In this document: positions 51,801 to 61,800 of the stretch, in pieces | How positions within the stretch are numbered: the first letter of the stretch is position 1 | Layout: each line of letters begins with the position of its first letter | Source of the DNA: Saccharina japonica | Lineage: Eukaryota; Sar; Phaeophyceae; Laminariales; Laminariaceae | Length of the DNA stretch: 64,000 nucleotides | Reading direction: 5' to 3' | Assembly (NCBI GenBank): GCA_008828725.1 | Contig: MEHQ01003200.1 | Location: 1-64,000 of the forward strand | Position numbers and translations under genes: made by a program | Notes under the pieces: model-generated | What the model was told of the DNA's origin: nothing | The model's input: the letters and a program-made list of their open reading frames with translations, nothing else | The model's database searches: none

Positions 51801-54474
51801 GTCGGTTTTCGGTCGGCAAGAAACGAGAGAAACAACGACCGAAAAAAACGACGTTCGGTTTGCAGTTCACAACCCTGCTTACAGCACTATCTATGATCCG
51901 TTTGTTTTTGTCATCCCTTTTACTTTCCAGCTCCACTCGCACGACGGTATACGCTAGGCCATCTTCTGAACAAGCCGTGGTCACAGGTCACAGGCGTCTT
52001 CCATTTCCTCCCCCGGTGCATGCCTTGTTTTGCATCGCGCACAGCAGTGTTTTTCAGCGTTCCCACTGGTCATCGATTTTATCGAATTTTGCTAACTAAT
52101 GCTATCGCGCTTTTAGGGGCCGTGCTGTAAACTTCTACCTGGTATATGTGGTATGTTTCAGTGGCCTATTTAAAACTTGATAAACTGCTGTACATGGTGT
52201 GTACTGCACCGTTTTTGTTTTTTGTTTTCCGTTGCCCACCCGACACCGAGTTGTCTCTGGGTACTGTTAACCTTCTTGCAGCTAATGTTGTTCACGCAAA
52301 TGGCTTGCTAACCTGCGTGCGGCAGTTTGTCCGGTCGCTCATTCGTGGTGCATAGCCCGCGTGTAGGTCGTAGCACAGGCGTGTATGCCGAGGAAAGTAC
52401 ACCACTTAATCGCGATAGTGTAACATACCTGGTACTGAGTATGTATTTTGTACTTGAAAGCGTTCCACATGCTGCTGTATGCTGTACGTAGTCTATAGTA
52501 GTTATTTACTGGTCGCCGTATGAAAAATGTACCAGGTATAAAATTATTACATGCGAGCACAATACACGTTCCCCGCCTTTGCTACATTCTCACTATTAAT
52601 GGTGGTATACAAAATACAAATATGGTCGAAGTTAAAAATACAAAAATATTTAAAAGTTTTGTTTAATTCTTCCTCCACAAACTATGTTCGAGCAGGAGTT
52701 CGTACTGCTGTACTCGTAGTGTTTATCTGATTACCAATGATACGTGTTTTGCTCGCCTGCGGCTCTCTGCGCGGCCCGCGTATTCTTGTGTGCCTTGGAA
52801 AGTTGCTTTGCAAGCCGCGCCAGCTAACCGCCATCTCCTCCTGTTGTTTTTCTCAGGGAACGCGGGGGCTTGGTGCCCCGACTCATTTGGACGCTGCTAT
52901 CAACATTAGGTGCCGCGCTATCGCTTCTGTCGATGTTAGTGGTGAGTTTTACGGACTAAAACTGTGTACTCTTAACACTCTGGATGGAAATGTAAGGACC
53001 GTTTGGTATTCATTGTAATGTTTAAACACTCCTTATGTTTACGTTCACGGTCGCCCCGATGGGCTAGTGGTACCCTCGAATGCTGCTAGAGTTGATTTCG
53101 TGAGATCGAATCTCACATGGGTCAGAATTTTTAGTTTATTTGCAAAACAAAAACAAAACAACAAACGGAATCAGTTGCTGAGAGCGCCTAGCAGCGTGGG
53201 TAGGCTCAATTCGATGCGAGTCGACAAGGGAAAGAAAGGGCTGAAGTCTCCACGCGATACAAATTCAAGGCACGAACCGTAGTGGGGAGGAGGGAGAAGC
53301 GCCGAATTTGTGACCCCGGATCTGAGCTGCGACTAGGAAGGAGAGAGAAAGGAAGGGCGAAGTGGTATATGCGTATCATGAACGCTTTTCGGCCTTGAGA
53401 GAAGGCAAGTGTCGAAAGTAAGGGTACGAAGATTACAGCATCGGTCCCACCAAGCAATCTAAGGAGGGATGTTGCTGGTGTCGAAAGTAAGGGCATGGAG
53501 ATTACAGCATCGGCCCCACCAAGCAGTCTAAGGAGGGATGTTGCTGGGGTAGGGCGAAGCGTATCGGTAGGAGCTGTAGGAAACACGCGTCGTATGGTAA
53601 CAGTCGTACTGCTGCACGCTCATCCTGCTAATGGACGCTTGATAACATCGTACTCGTCGTTGTTCTGGTCGCTACACTGTAATAAAGTCAACAGGGTAAA
53701 TCGTGTAGTCTATTGTCCTCGTTGTGTTTGCATGTCTGTACTTCGAAGTATATGTTGTTACTGATTCTTGATGCTAGAGGACTGTATACCCCTGGGCGCA
53801 CAAGTTACAGCTGTATGTGGTCACACACTACGAAACAGAAAAACGTTATTCATCGCAAATGAAACCAAGGTAAGCAAAGGAACTGTCAGTATGCGTAGAG
53901 TTACTTTCCAGCTACAGAAGTGTACCAGGTACTTGGATCAGATGTCCCCATTATCTGGTTTAGGCAACTAGCCTATGTAATGCCTGACGCGTTTGAGCGA
54001 TTCGCGGGTCAATTTGCTGTGTTGCGTCCACCGCTGCCAGTCGCGTTTTCCTGCAGCACAGATGCGGAAAACGTCCTGCCATTTTCGCTGGCCCATGCGC
54101 CCATTAATAGGCTAATAATGTGGAGCCGATCCCTCGTGTTTTTCGATATATGTTTACAGGTGATGACGTACAACGTTGGCCTTTTTATGGCGGTGCTCGT
54201 TGGAGGTGAGATAACGTGTTTCAATTTTCGATTCGCGTTTTATACCAAAACGGGGCAGGTGGTTTTGTTGATTTATTACGTAGTGTAGACTTTATTGATT
54301 GGTAGCTTCACCTATGGCAGGGTGTCGCTGAAGCTAAGCTATCGCGCCGGTCCCACCACAGAAATGACCCTCCTCTTCCCCTCCCCCTCCACTTGTATGT
54401 ATCCTGCAGAGGCTATTGGATTCTGGATATGGGGCACCCACGCTTTGCCCGAAGCAATGCGGGGCTGCCACTGA
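48897..54474 (+). CDS. Ctr-type copper transporter (SLC31 family), middle exon unresolved
   Basis: Ctr proteins are trimeric Cu(I) importers with Met-rich N-termini and three membrane spans. Exon 1, 48897-49195, starts MDMGDDMSMDMDMDM..., a Met/Asp-rich copper-binding head, then a first span, DVGPLLFGWW...SLYLSFIPVIFLGM. Exon 54160-54205 encodes VMTYNVGLFMAVLVG, the end of span 2 with the family's MTYN signature. Exon 54410-54474 follows in phase and gives GEAIGFWIWG, with the GxxxG motif of span 3, then a short tail and TGA. A long pyrimidine tract precedes its acceptor. An exon with the start of span 2 must lie between 49196 and 54159; I could not find it. The part of exon 1 after 49080 also reads well in another frame (REWVRDIFFYLAN), so the loop sequence is uncertain. 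The 5 kb intron region holds several transposons. Confidence 0.8.
48898..48957 (+). repeat. GACATG hexamer array coding the Met/Asp-rich head
   Basis: Consecutive GACATG units, five of them identical, encode alternating Asp-Met at the start of the copper transporter. Hexamer slippage would add or remove Asp-Met pairs without changing frame, so copy number could vary between individuals. Confidence 0.85.
49752..50078. repeat. Fold-back element with three arms
   Basis: A left arm (49752-49868) is followed directly by its reverse complement (49869-49973) with the centre at GGACGTCC. A second copy of the right arm (49974-50078) follows as a direct repeat. Each arm is about 105-117 bp with landmarks AAGCAGTACTCTTGTCGTTA, GCTCTGAGCAGAACACGTTA and an A/T run. 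It lies in the copper transporter intron. It resembles a palindromic MITE that duplicated one arm. Confidence 0.85.
51629..51874. mobile_element. MITE with GGTTGTGAA ends
   Basis: It starts GGTTGTGAACCGAAAAC and ends GTTCGGTTTGCAGTTCACAACC-like (inverted, with a few differences). The interior is a run of CGGTCGGTTTCGGTC words and their complements, so it folds extensively. The GTTGTGAA end is reminiscent of hAT-type MITEs, but no clear 8 bp duplication is visible. In the copper transporter intron. Confidence 0.65.
53052..53360 (+). mobile_element. tRNA-derived SINE, full-length copy B
   Basis: The head CGCCCCGATGGGCTAGTGGT (A box), then GAGATCGAATCTCAC (B box), then the shared body: GTTGCTGAGAGCGCCTAGCA, CGAGTCGACAAGGGAAAGAA, GACCCCGGATCTGAGCTGCG and a GAGAGAAAGGAAGGG tail. 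It lacks a CTATTAG-type insertion that copy A has in the head. In the copper transporter intron. Confidence 0.8.
53409..53546 (+). repeat. Tandem repeat, 69 bp x 2
   Basis: Two units GTGTCGAAAGTAAGGG, GATTACAGCATCGG, CCCACCAAGCA, TCTAAGGAGGGATGTTGCTG with only a few substitutions between them, directly downstream of SINE copy B. Confidence 0.9.
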
Positions 54475-55664
54475 CACGAGGACGACCATTCTTCGTTTCG
54501 AAGTTGTTGTGCACTACGCGGAAAGTTCGACGGCCGGCAGGATGCAAGCTCCTCGGCCGCGGAAAGTACGCGTGAGGGGCAACCGAAGGGTGGTGGTACA
54601 AGTTATCAACCAAGAAGGCGCGGGAGAAACCCCCGACATACCCAGGACAACGAACCTTTGAACGCGTAAGCAGGTGTCAGGAAGGTTTGTCACTCTCAAA
54701 AGGCAAGGGTACTGGTGCCTGTATCGAAAGCCGCGAGTTTTATTGGGGGTTTTTTTCGTAACCGCTTACGGGCATGCGCAACTTGTGGCTTATTTTTCAG
54801 TGGTAGGTTTTTGATTGGTTCGGTTGCGTGTGTATGGTATTGCCTTCTATTGGAACCGGCACTTGATGTATTGTGCGATGCTTCTCCGGCGCCTGTCGAA
54901 ATCCGACAAATCAACTGGTCATTAAGATTTGTCGAAGTTTTAGCTTCAGGCGCTGCTCCGAGACTATAGTAGGCATTGGGCAGCACCCAATACGGCAAAG
55001 GCTCTACGTGCTGCGATCAGTGTCGTTGCTAGATATTTGAATTGGCCGAGGAATGGCCCGGGAGCATCCGCGGTAGCACGTGCTCCGATTGGTGTCGTTG
55101 CTAAATCTTTGTATTGGCTAAGGGTGTGCATGACGCGGCAGCGTCCGCGACAACAGTGTGTGTTTCCGTGCAAGTTGAAGTGCGGCAGGGGCGAGTGTCG
55201 CCGGACACTCGTTGATTGCTCTCCACGAGTTGATGTTTCAGAGGAATGCAGGTGTTGTAAACTACTTGTAGGGCTTTATGTTTAATTTTTTCTTCGTTGT
55301 GTCCAGTCCAAGCCTGTTCAAGGGGTAGAGTAGTTGGGTTATAGCCTCGAGGTGTGGCGCCACAGGGAGGGAGGGAGGGATCCGTGGCACGGTGGGGCGC
55401 TACAGGGAGGAACCGGTGGTCCTGACCACGACGGTTCTGCAATACCGGTGCACAATATGTGCTGATTGTATAGTATGGTACAATTGTCGGTGCTGGTGTT
55501 GCTGTTGTCGATGTTTTCGCATTAACTCGTCGCCATAATCTAGTCCGTAGTCACGAGACAGGCTCCAATAATTATGGAGTGTAAAAAAAAAACGTTATGC
55601 AGGAATATATAACTTCAATATACCCTGAGGGAAAATCGCTCCCAGCGAACAAAAAATAGTAACG
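54475..55664. other. Intergenic between convergent Ctr and RING/B-box genes
   Basis: About 1.2 kb. An open plus-strand frame runs to about 54661 past the Ctr stop but in a different frame, with no recognised domain. Around 55290-55440 there is a GGGAGG purine run. Nothing else is supportable. Confidence 0.5.
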
Positions 55665-58570
55665 CTACCTAAGCAAAGTTCGGTTTGCCTCGTTCCGACC
55701 TGAAACACGGAATGTTTTGGTAAGCCGGACAGTCGGAATGCCATCAGAGAATGACTTATGTTCATCGCTCAAAACCTGATGGGACAGAGATTCGAAGAAA
55801 TGCTCGGACTCGTACGTTAGGTACTTGGTGCCTTGGAGCCTCGTGTGTAGCACTACCCTTCCGACCACGGGGCCCTCGATTCCGTTCTTCAAGAAATCTT
55901 GCTCTGAGCCGCTCCTCATCTCGACGACCACGATGTCGGAAGGAACCGCGTTTGCTTTTCTTGTACTGGGTCCGGCGACCGCTGCGAGCGTAAAATGTAT
56001 ATTGCGAGTCGCTGAACTAGCAACCTCTTCTGGCGGCTGCTCGTTTTTGTCCGGGGCGTTCTGGAGACCGGCGTTGATCGATGTAAGACACCCGTGCTTA
56101 GATATTCCCAGGCGAAGGGCATTGGCGATATCACGATCGTGTGCAAACTCGACGTGGTCGTCCACGCACGGATCGAGAGTCAGCGACTTGAAATTTTCTT
56201 CGTGCTTGTCCATGCATTTTCGTAAATCTGGCTCCATTGCCAACAGCTGGTCGCCTCGTAACTTGTCCAAGCACACGCCTGTCGTTTCCATAGCTGCAGT
56301 GTAGGCGCGAGCCAACTGTCCCAGAACCGCCAATTGTGCATTTAAATCCTGAGTCTTGCTGGCCCGAGCACCACGCAAAGTCTGCGAGACAATTTAACGC
56401 GCAATGTAATTAATTTAGTCGTTGCCGTGCCTGACACGTTTTCGTCGTTGCCTCCTCTAGTCGGGAGACATGAGTCCTATAAGCGTACGTTGCGCGATGT
56501 ATTACGCTTGGATCTCACCCGAGTAGCATTTCGTACGGTCGCCAATTCAAGCCTGGAATAGACAGGATAGCCCACCCGAAAGCGTAGTTGTGTCGTCAAG
56601 GTACCCGGGTCGTGTGCTGTTATATCGCAACTATCGCCGAGCGCTATTGTTCTCTTCATTTAATGGCGTACTGCTGTTCGTACCTTAAGCATGGCTTTTT
56701 CTCTGAAATCGATGGCCCGGCGAAGGTTGGAGAAGACCTGCGCTGCAGCTTTTTCTGCCATTTTTGTGCTCTGCTCCACTCCGGTTTTCACCGACTCCAC
56801 AGCCTCCACGGCGCCCTGCACTTCCGCCAGCCTGGACATTGATGGTATTGAGCGTCCGGTCGTGAGCACTACAAATGTGTGTGACAAGGATGTCAGTATT
56901 CAGGACTATTACGCGACAGTGCAGGGCACGCACGAAGAAATCGAGCTATAAATATTCCAGGCTTATACGATTTAAAGGAAAGTAAAAAGCTCGTGAGTCG
57001 TTACTGCAAAGTTACAGTAGTGTAGAACGTAACGATTCTCAAACTGCTACGTGTAGGAATCCAGCCTGGACCCGCTTTCCTGTTTCAAGCTACGAGTTCT
57101 ACTGTAAAAGGAAATATCTCACGTGAATGTCGAGACAGATACATTGCCGTGCACCGCGACTACTGGATGTCCTGGGTTCGGATGTTTTTAATCATATCGG
57201 CATCCAGCTGAGCGATGCACGGGTAAGATCCACCTTGGTGTGGCCATATCATCACTATTCGTACTACAGTAGGCACTGTACCTGTGTCCCAAATTAATCA
57301 CTCGTCGGGTGAGTCCTGTGCGGTGAATCACCTCCACCTCCTCGGAGTCAGCCAGAAAAATCGTATGTCCGGAGTGGTCGACGACGCTGCAGTCATGACA
57401 CATCAGTGCCCCACAGGGCTCAGAGCAAAACAGTTTCGCCGGAACCCCAGGATGACGAGGGCATGCTATCGGTAAATGGCGTACGACCCCTGTCGCTGCG
57501 GACCCAACGCCGCGGTTGTTCCCACGCAGTTGAAATATGTTGTGCGCTTTCGTACCACGGGACCGAGCATGTGCTTTGACGTGAAAGGAACACAGCAGGC
57601 TCTTGCATTCGATGCAGCGGTGGGAGGCGTCGACCACATCGTCACAGTATTCGCACTGCTTGGACCGCCGCTGGATATCTTGCAAGACGAGTACATTGTT
57701 GGTGAGAACGTCAGTGCTCGATATCCCAGTCGTCACGAGGCGGCACACCGGACAAGGGATCGCTGACGGGTCATCCGAACGTTGGAGCGCTTCCTCTGCG
57801 CACGACTGGCAGATGGTGTGTAAGCAGCCGGCCAGTATCTTCGGAACGTGAGAAAAAGATAAATCAATCCGGACATCTCCACCGCTGTTCCTGACATCGA
57901 AAGGGACAGTTGAGCACAAACCGAGGCAGAGGCAAGGGCTCAAACTAAAGCGTTATGTGGACGACACGGCACCGCGAGGTTCGAGGGAGGAGAAGAAAGA
58001 CCTACCTGGTATGCGGCCGACTGATTATGTTTGCCACCCAGTTACCAATTACGCCAACCGTGAGTCGGCGCTGGTTCAGGGTTCGAGGTCCTTCGTAGAG
58101 GACTAGAGAACAATCTCATCTCGACTTCACATAAGGCAGGACGATGCTTTGGTCACTCGTGTGAGTAAAGTGTAGAATACACATAGTTAAGTTGTATGTG
58201 CACCGGTCTGTGCCTCCCTGATAACGTGAGAGGGTCAACAGGACGGCTGTATCGCAACTACCAGACACCAGGCATCCCAAGCAGGCAAGCCGGGCCACAG
58301 GCCAAGTATGCTACGAGTACAAGATTGCATATTACAGGGCTGGTTGTGATCGACGGGCCATAAGGCCATTGTTATCGGTACGCACGTACGTAGTCGGGGT
58401 ACCGTTTCAGTACATTGGATTCTCCAATACATGCGCCATTTATAATAATTTTATTTAATACATGCGCCTTCGCACGGACCGTGATCACACCTTGGCGGCG
58501 TTTCGAAGGAATTTCCACACAACGGACAGTTGAGAAGATCGCCAGCGCCGTTCTCGTCTTTGGTGGACAT
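55665..58570 (-). CDS. RING/B-box/coiled-coil protein (TRIM-like E3 ligase), complete
   Basis: Likely an E3 ubiquitin ligase of TRIM type. Exons are 58491-58570, 57282-57884, 56684-56831 and 55665-56381, 515 residues with all phases consistent. The RING is split by intron 1: CPLC at 15-18 is in exon 1, the rest (GCLHTICQSC at 46-55, CPVC at 71-74) in exon 2, with a long loop between the second and third ligands. Two B-box-type zinc modules follow at about 104-141 (CEYC...CIEC...CSFH) and 168-200 (CPRH...CSEPC...CHDC..DHSGH). Exon 3 and early exon 4 form a helical, probably coiled-coil region (VEAVESVKTGVEQSTKMAEK). The C-terminal about 150 residues match no domain I recognise; there is no SPRY, NHL or filamin pattern. 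It starts 293 bp from the hydrolase gene on the other strand. Confidence 0.88.
56958..57090. mobile_element. Short TIR element, CCAGGCTG family, copy 2
   Basis: From CCAGGCTTATACGATTT through GTAGTGTAGAACGTAAC to AATCCAGCCTGGACCCGC. It lies in the intron between exons 2 and 3 of the RING/B-box gene. The match to copy 3 at the right end (CCAGCCTGGACC.GCTTTCC) is nearly exact. Confidence 0.6.
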
Positions 58571-58863
58571 CAAACCGCTAGGGACTGGCAATTGGCAACA
58601 AACAGACCCGTGCCCTCCCAACACAACGAGCAACGACGCAACGACGCCGCAACGCAGTAGACGACGCGGCGACGCGGCGGCGCAATGTGAGATAAAAACG
58701 CGGCCTGATTATTACGCCGCATTCTTCCCGAACCGGCACAAATATCGCATAATCCCGCTGCGAAGACTCGAAACCCTTCGCGTTGCTGCGCCGCTGCAAG
58801 CTGAGGCCAGCTGCGTAGAGCAAGACGCTCTCGCGGTCCAGGAGCAGTTGCGTGGATTGTGCT
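58571..58863. promoter_or_regulatory. Shared region between divergent starts (RING/B-box and hydrolase)
   Basis: 293 bp between ATG 58570 (minus) and ATG 58864 (plus). It includes a GACGACGC-rich stretch at about 58635-58690 made of short ACGACG units. Confidence 0.55.
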
Positions 58864-61800
58864 ATGAGGCCTCTTCTTCTACTGGCGCTGTTACCTGGCG
58901 TGCCAGCTTTCCATTCCAGCGGTGTCCATGTAGGGCATGCTAGGTGGAGGCCAGCTGGGTCACACAGCAGCAGCAGCAGCAGCAGCAGCAGTCGCGTGCA
59001 CTTATTTCCGGAGTACGTTCCCTCAGATATCTCGGAGATTCAAGAGTCGGTGAGTCTACCTCAAGATATGGTGCCACGTGGCCTCATATCGACAGCGACG
59101 AGGAGCCGTATGTGGGCGGCAACGTTGGCCCAACAAGCTTGGTCTGCTTGCTGTGGTAAAGGTAGTGCTGATGATTTTTGTTGGGTTGACCACGTCCTCC
59201 GCCACGTCAGTCACTCTGTTTCATTGGGCATGCTCCCCTTCTTTCGTGCTCGTGCCCACGGCAGAAGTAGCAGCCTATACTCGTAGCCATGTACTGGTAG
59301 TGCTACAGTCATACTGCCGACTCGTACAACAGCTGTACGCAACAGCTGTACTCTTACCCCTGTGGTTGTAGAGCATGCCAGTTCCTCCCTTACACCGCTG
59401 TACTGACACCCGCGCTCGCATAACTGCTGCACAGGCGGCGCTTGAGCTCGCGAGGAAAATGCGGCGTGTTCCGGTGTCGGTGCCGGAGTCGATGGCGCGA
59501 TCAGCAGCCATCGGCACCAACTTCGCTCAGACGGAGGCGGGCGGGAAGGAGGGCGAGGACCCTATCCTTATGCTGCACGGCTTCGACTCGTCGTTGCTAG
59601 AATTTAGACGCCTCATGCCCAAGCTTGGAGAGCTGGGAGCCGATGCTTACGCTGTGGATGTGTTGGGGTGGGGGTTCACCGACCTAGCTGGTGTATCAAT
59701 GTTTGGCGCAGGTGAGCTCAAGCTTGGTACGACGCCATATCAGTATGAGTACTGGCAGTAGCCTTTACCGTGTCTTGGACTCGGGTTGGGGTTAAGGTTA
59801 GGGTTGGGTTGGGTCGACGCCTTCTCGTCATTTGGTTAAGAAAAACATCCTAAAACGCGTACATGCAACCAGCAATAAATCATTATATATTTGGTATACA
59901 CTCGTACATGATGGGCCTCTGCTGTGCCCCTTTCCTTGCGCGAGCGTAGCGGGCGGCGTCAGCCGCCCGCGGAGCGGAGCCCTTGTATATGGTACTACTG
60001 TATTTGGCACGATTGGTGGGTTAAAGACCGGCCAAGGTGCAACAGCAGTACTGGAAGGATTTTTAGCTACTACTGGTACATACTTGCAAGTATAGGCATA
60101 TTTATACGGGAAGGAAGGATGTGACGTCGTGGCGGGGGCTGTATCATATCGTATCATATCATACCAGGTATAACAGACTTACAGCAGTGCAGTTGAGTGA
60201 TAAGGATGCTGTTCTCAAACTACAGCAGTACTACTACAGCAGTACAGGACAACTATTGAAAGTATGAAACAGGCTTCAATAACAAAAAAGCCAGGCTGAT
60301 ATTCAGACGAAAATAACAAATTCGGGAGTCGTTAAATTGAAATTAGTGTAGAAAGCACCCTCTTTCAAATAAAAAACCCAGCCTGGACCAGCTTTCCTGT
60401 TTCTTAATACAGTAGGTGTCCTGTACTGTACTGCTTGGTTCATTTCTGCAACCCAGCCCGTGGTCACAAAACAGGCTAAACAAAGGTGTCTTGATTAAAG
60501 AAAAATAAGCTCGTACACAATATTACGTGCACACTCTACTCTGCAGTACGTGTGGTATGCCATCCCGTATGACTTGCAAACCACGTAATACCAGGAACAT
60601 GTCGGTGTTCGTACATACATACGATGTGTAGGTTTATATATCTATAGTTACGCACACCCGAAAAAAGAAGAAAACAAAACAAGAAAAGGTGTACGAACGA
60701 AGAAGGCAAAACAGAAAACAAAGTACAGCAGTACCGGTATACATGTGTCTCCTGTCTCATGTTTCATGTCTCATACATGACCCGTGAAACCATGTCCTAG
60801 GTCTGTGACAATATCGCGTTGACAAAATGTGCAGAGGATGTTCACCGCAGCTACTAGCACTGCAGTACGTATAATATGAACAGCAGTCATTTCGTGCACT
60901 TCATATTCACATGACCCTTCTGGATCATCCCTCTCACTCATGCCAGCCCGTGCCTCAAGCCTGGGTTTTGAATTTTGAACGAAACGCGGCGAACTGAGTG
61001 TTCACTGTAACGTCCAACGACCAAAATATCGAGAAAGGCGGTGTTACTACAATAGTTACCAACCGTCCATTAATAGTACCAGGTATCTATTAATAGGGTG
61101 AGCGATCTACAGCACGAGTAGTACCATGCTTCGAAAAATGTGTTGCATATAACTCCTTGCTTCGAAAAATGTGTTGCATATAACTCCTTGCAAGGCAGTT
61201 CCGTCAAGAAATGTACAAAATCCTAAGTACGTAGTCCGACCCAGCAGCGCCGGGTTCCTACATGCTACATGTGACCGAGCTGCTGTGATCGTCGTTTGCT
61301 TTCGTCTCTTTCCGCTCATGTAGGCCCAAAGTGTCCCCTAATACTGCATGCACTGCTTGTACTATTTGTCGCGAGTAAACTCGAATGTTATCGCGAAGAT
61401 TCGCGCTGTGCACGACGAACAACCAAAATGCCATGAATAATTGGCAAAGACACCCACAAACAGGGGACCGAGGGGCAAGAAAAGCGAAAACATGCCTCTT
61501 GAAAAACACCAACACCGTCTGTTACTCTCTCTCGCCACCCAAACGTCCCATCAGAGGCGAAGCGAACGCACCTGTTGGAATTTTGGAAGCAAGTCATGGG
61601 AGGGCGCCCAATGACTCTTGTGGGAGCGTCGCTGGGCGGGGCCATCGCTCTTGATTTCGCGCACGAATTTCCCGAAGCTGTGAAAAAGCTGGTGCTGATC
61701 GATGCGCAAGGTTTCATCGATGGCTCTGGCCCAGGCGCGTCTCTTCCTGGACCCCTCGCGAAGCTCGGAATATCTGTTCTTGGCAGCAAAGTGAGTCTCT

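Noticed and set aside
52440-52500. Missing span-2 exon of the copper transporter
   Set aside because: FHMLLYAV looks like the start of span 2, but a stop follows at once, there is no donor, and the bases are mostly the iterated TACTGCTGTA-type word.
54475-54661. Coding continuation after the copper transporter
   Set aside because: It is open in another frame only; the span-3 frame ends at TGA 54472-54474 at a length normal for the family.
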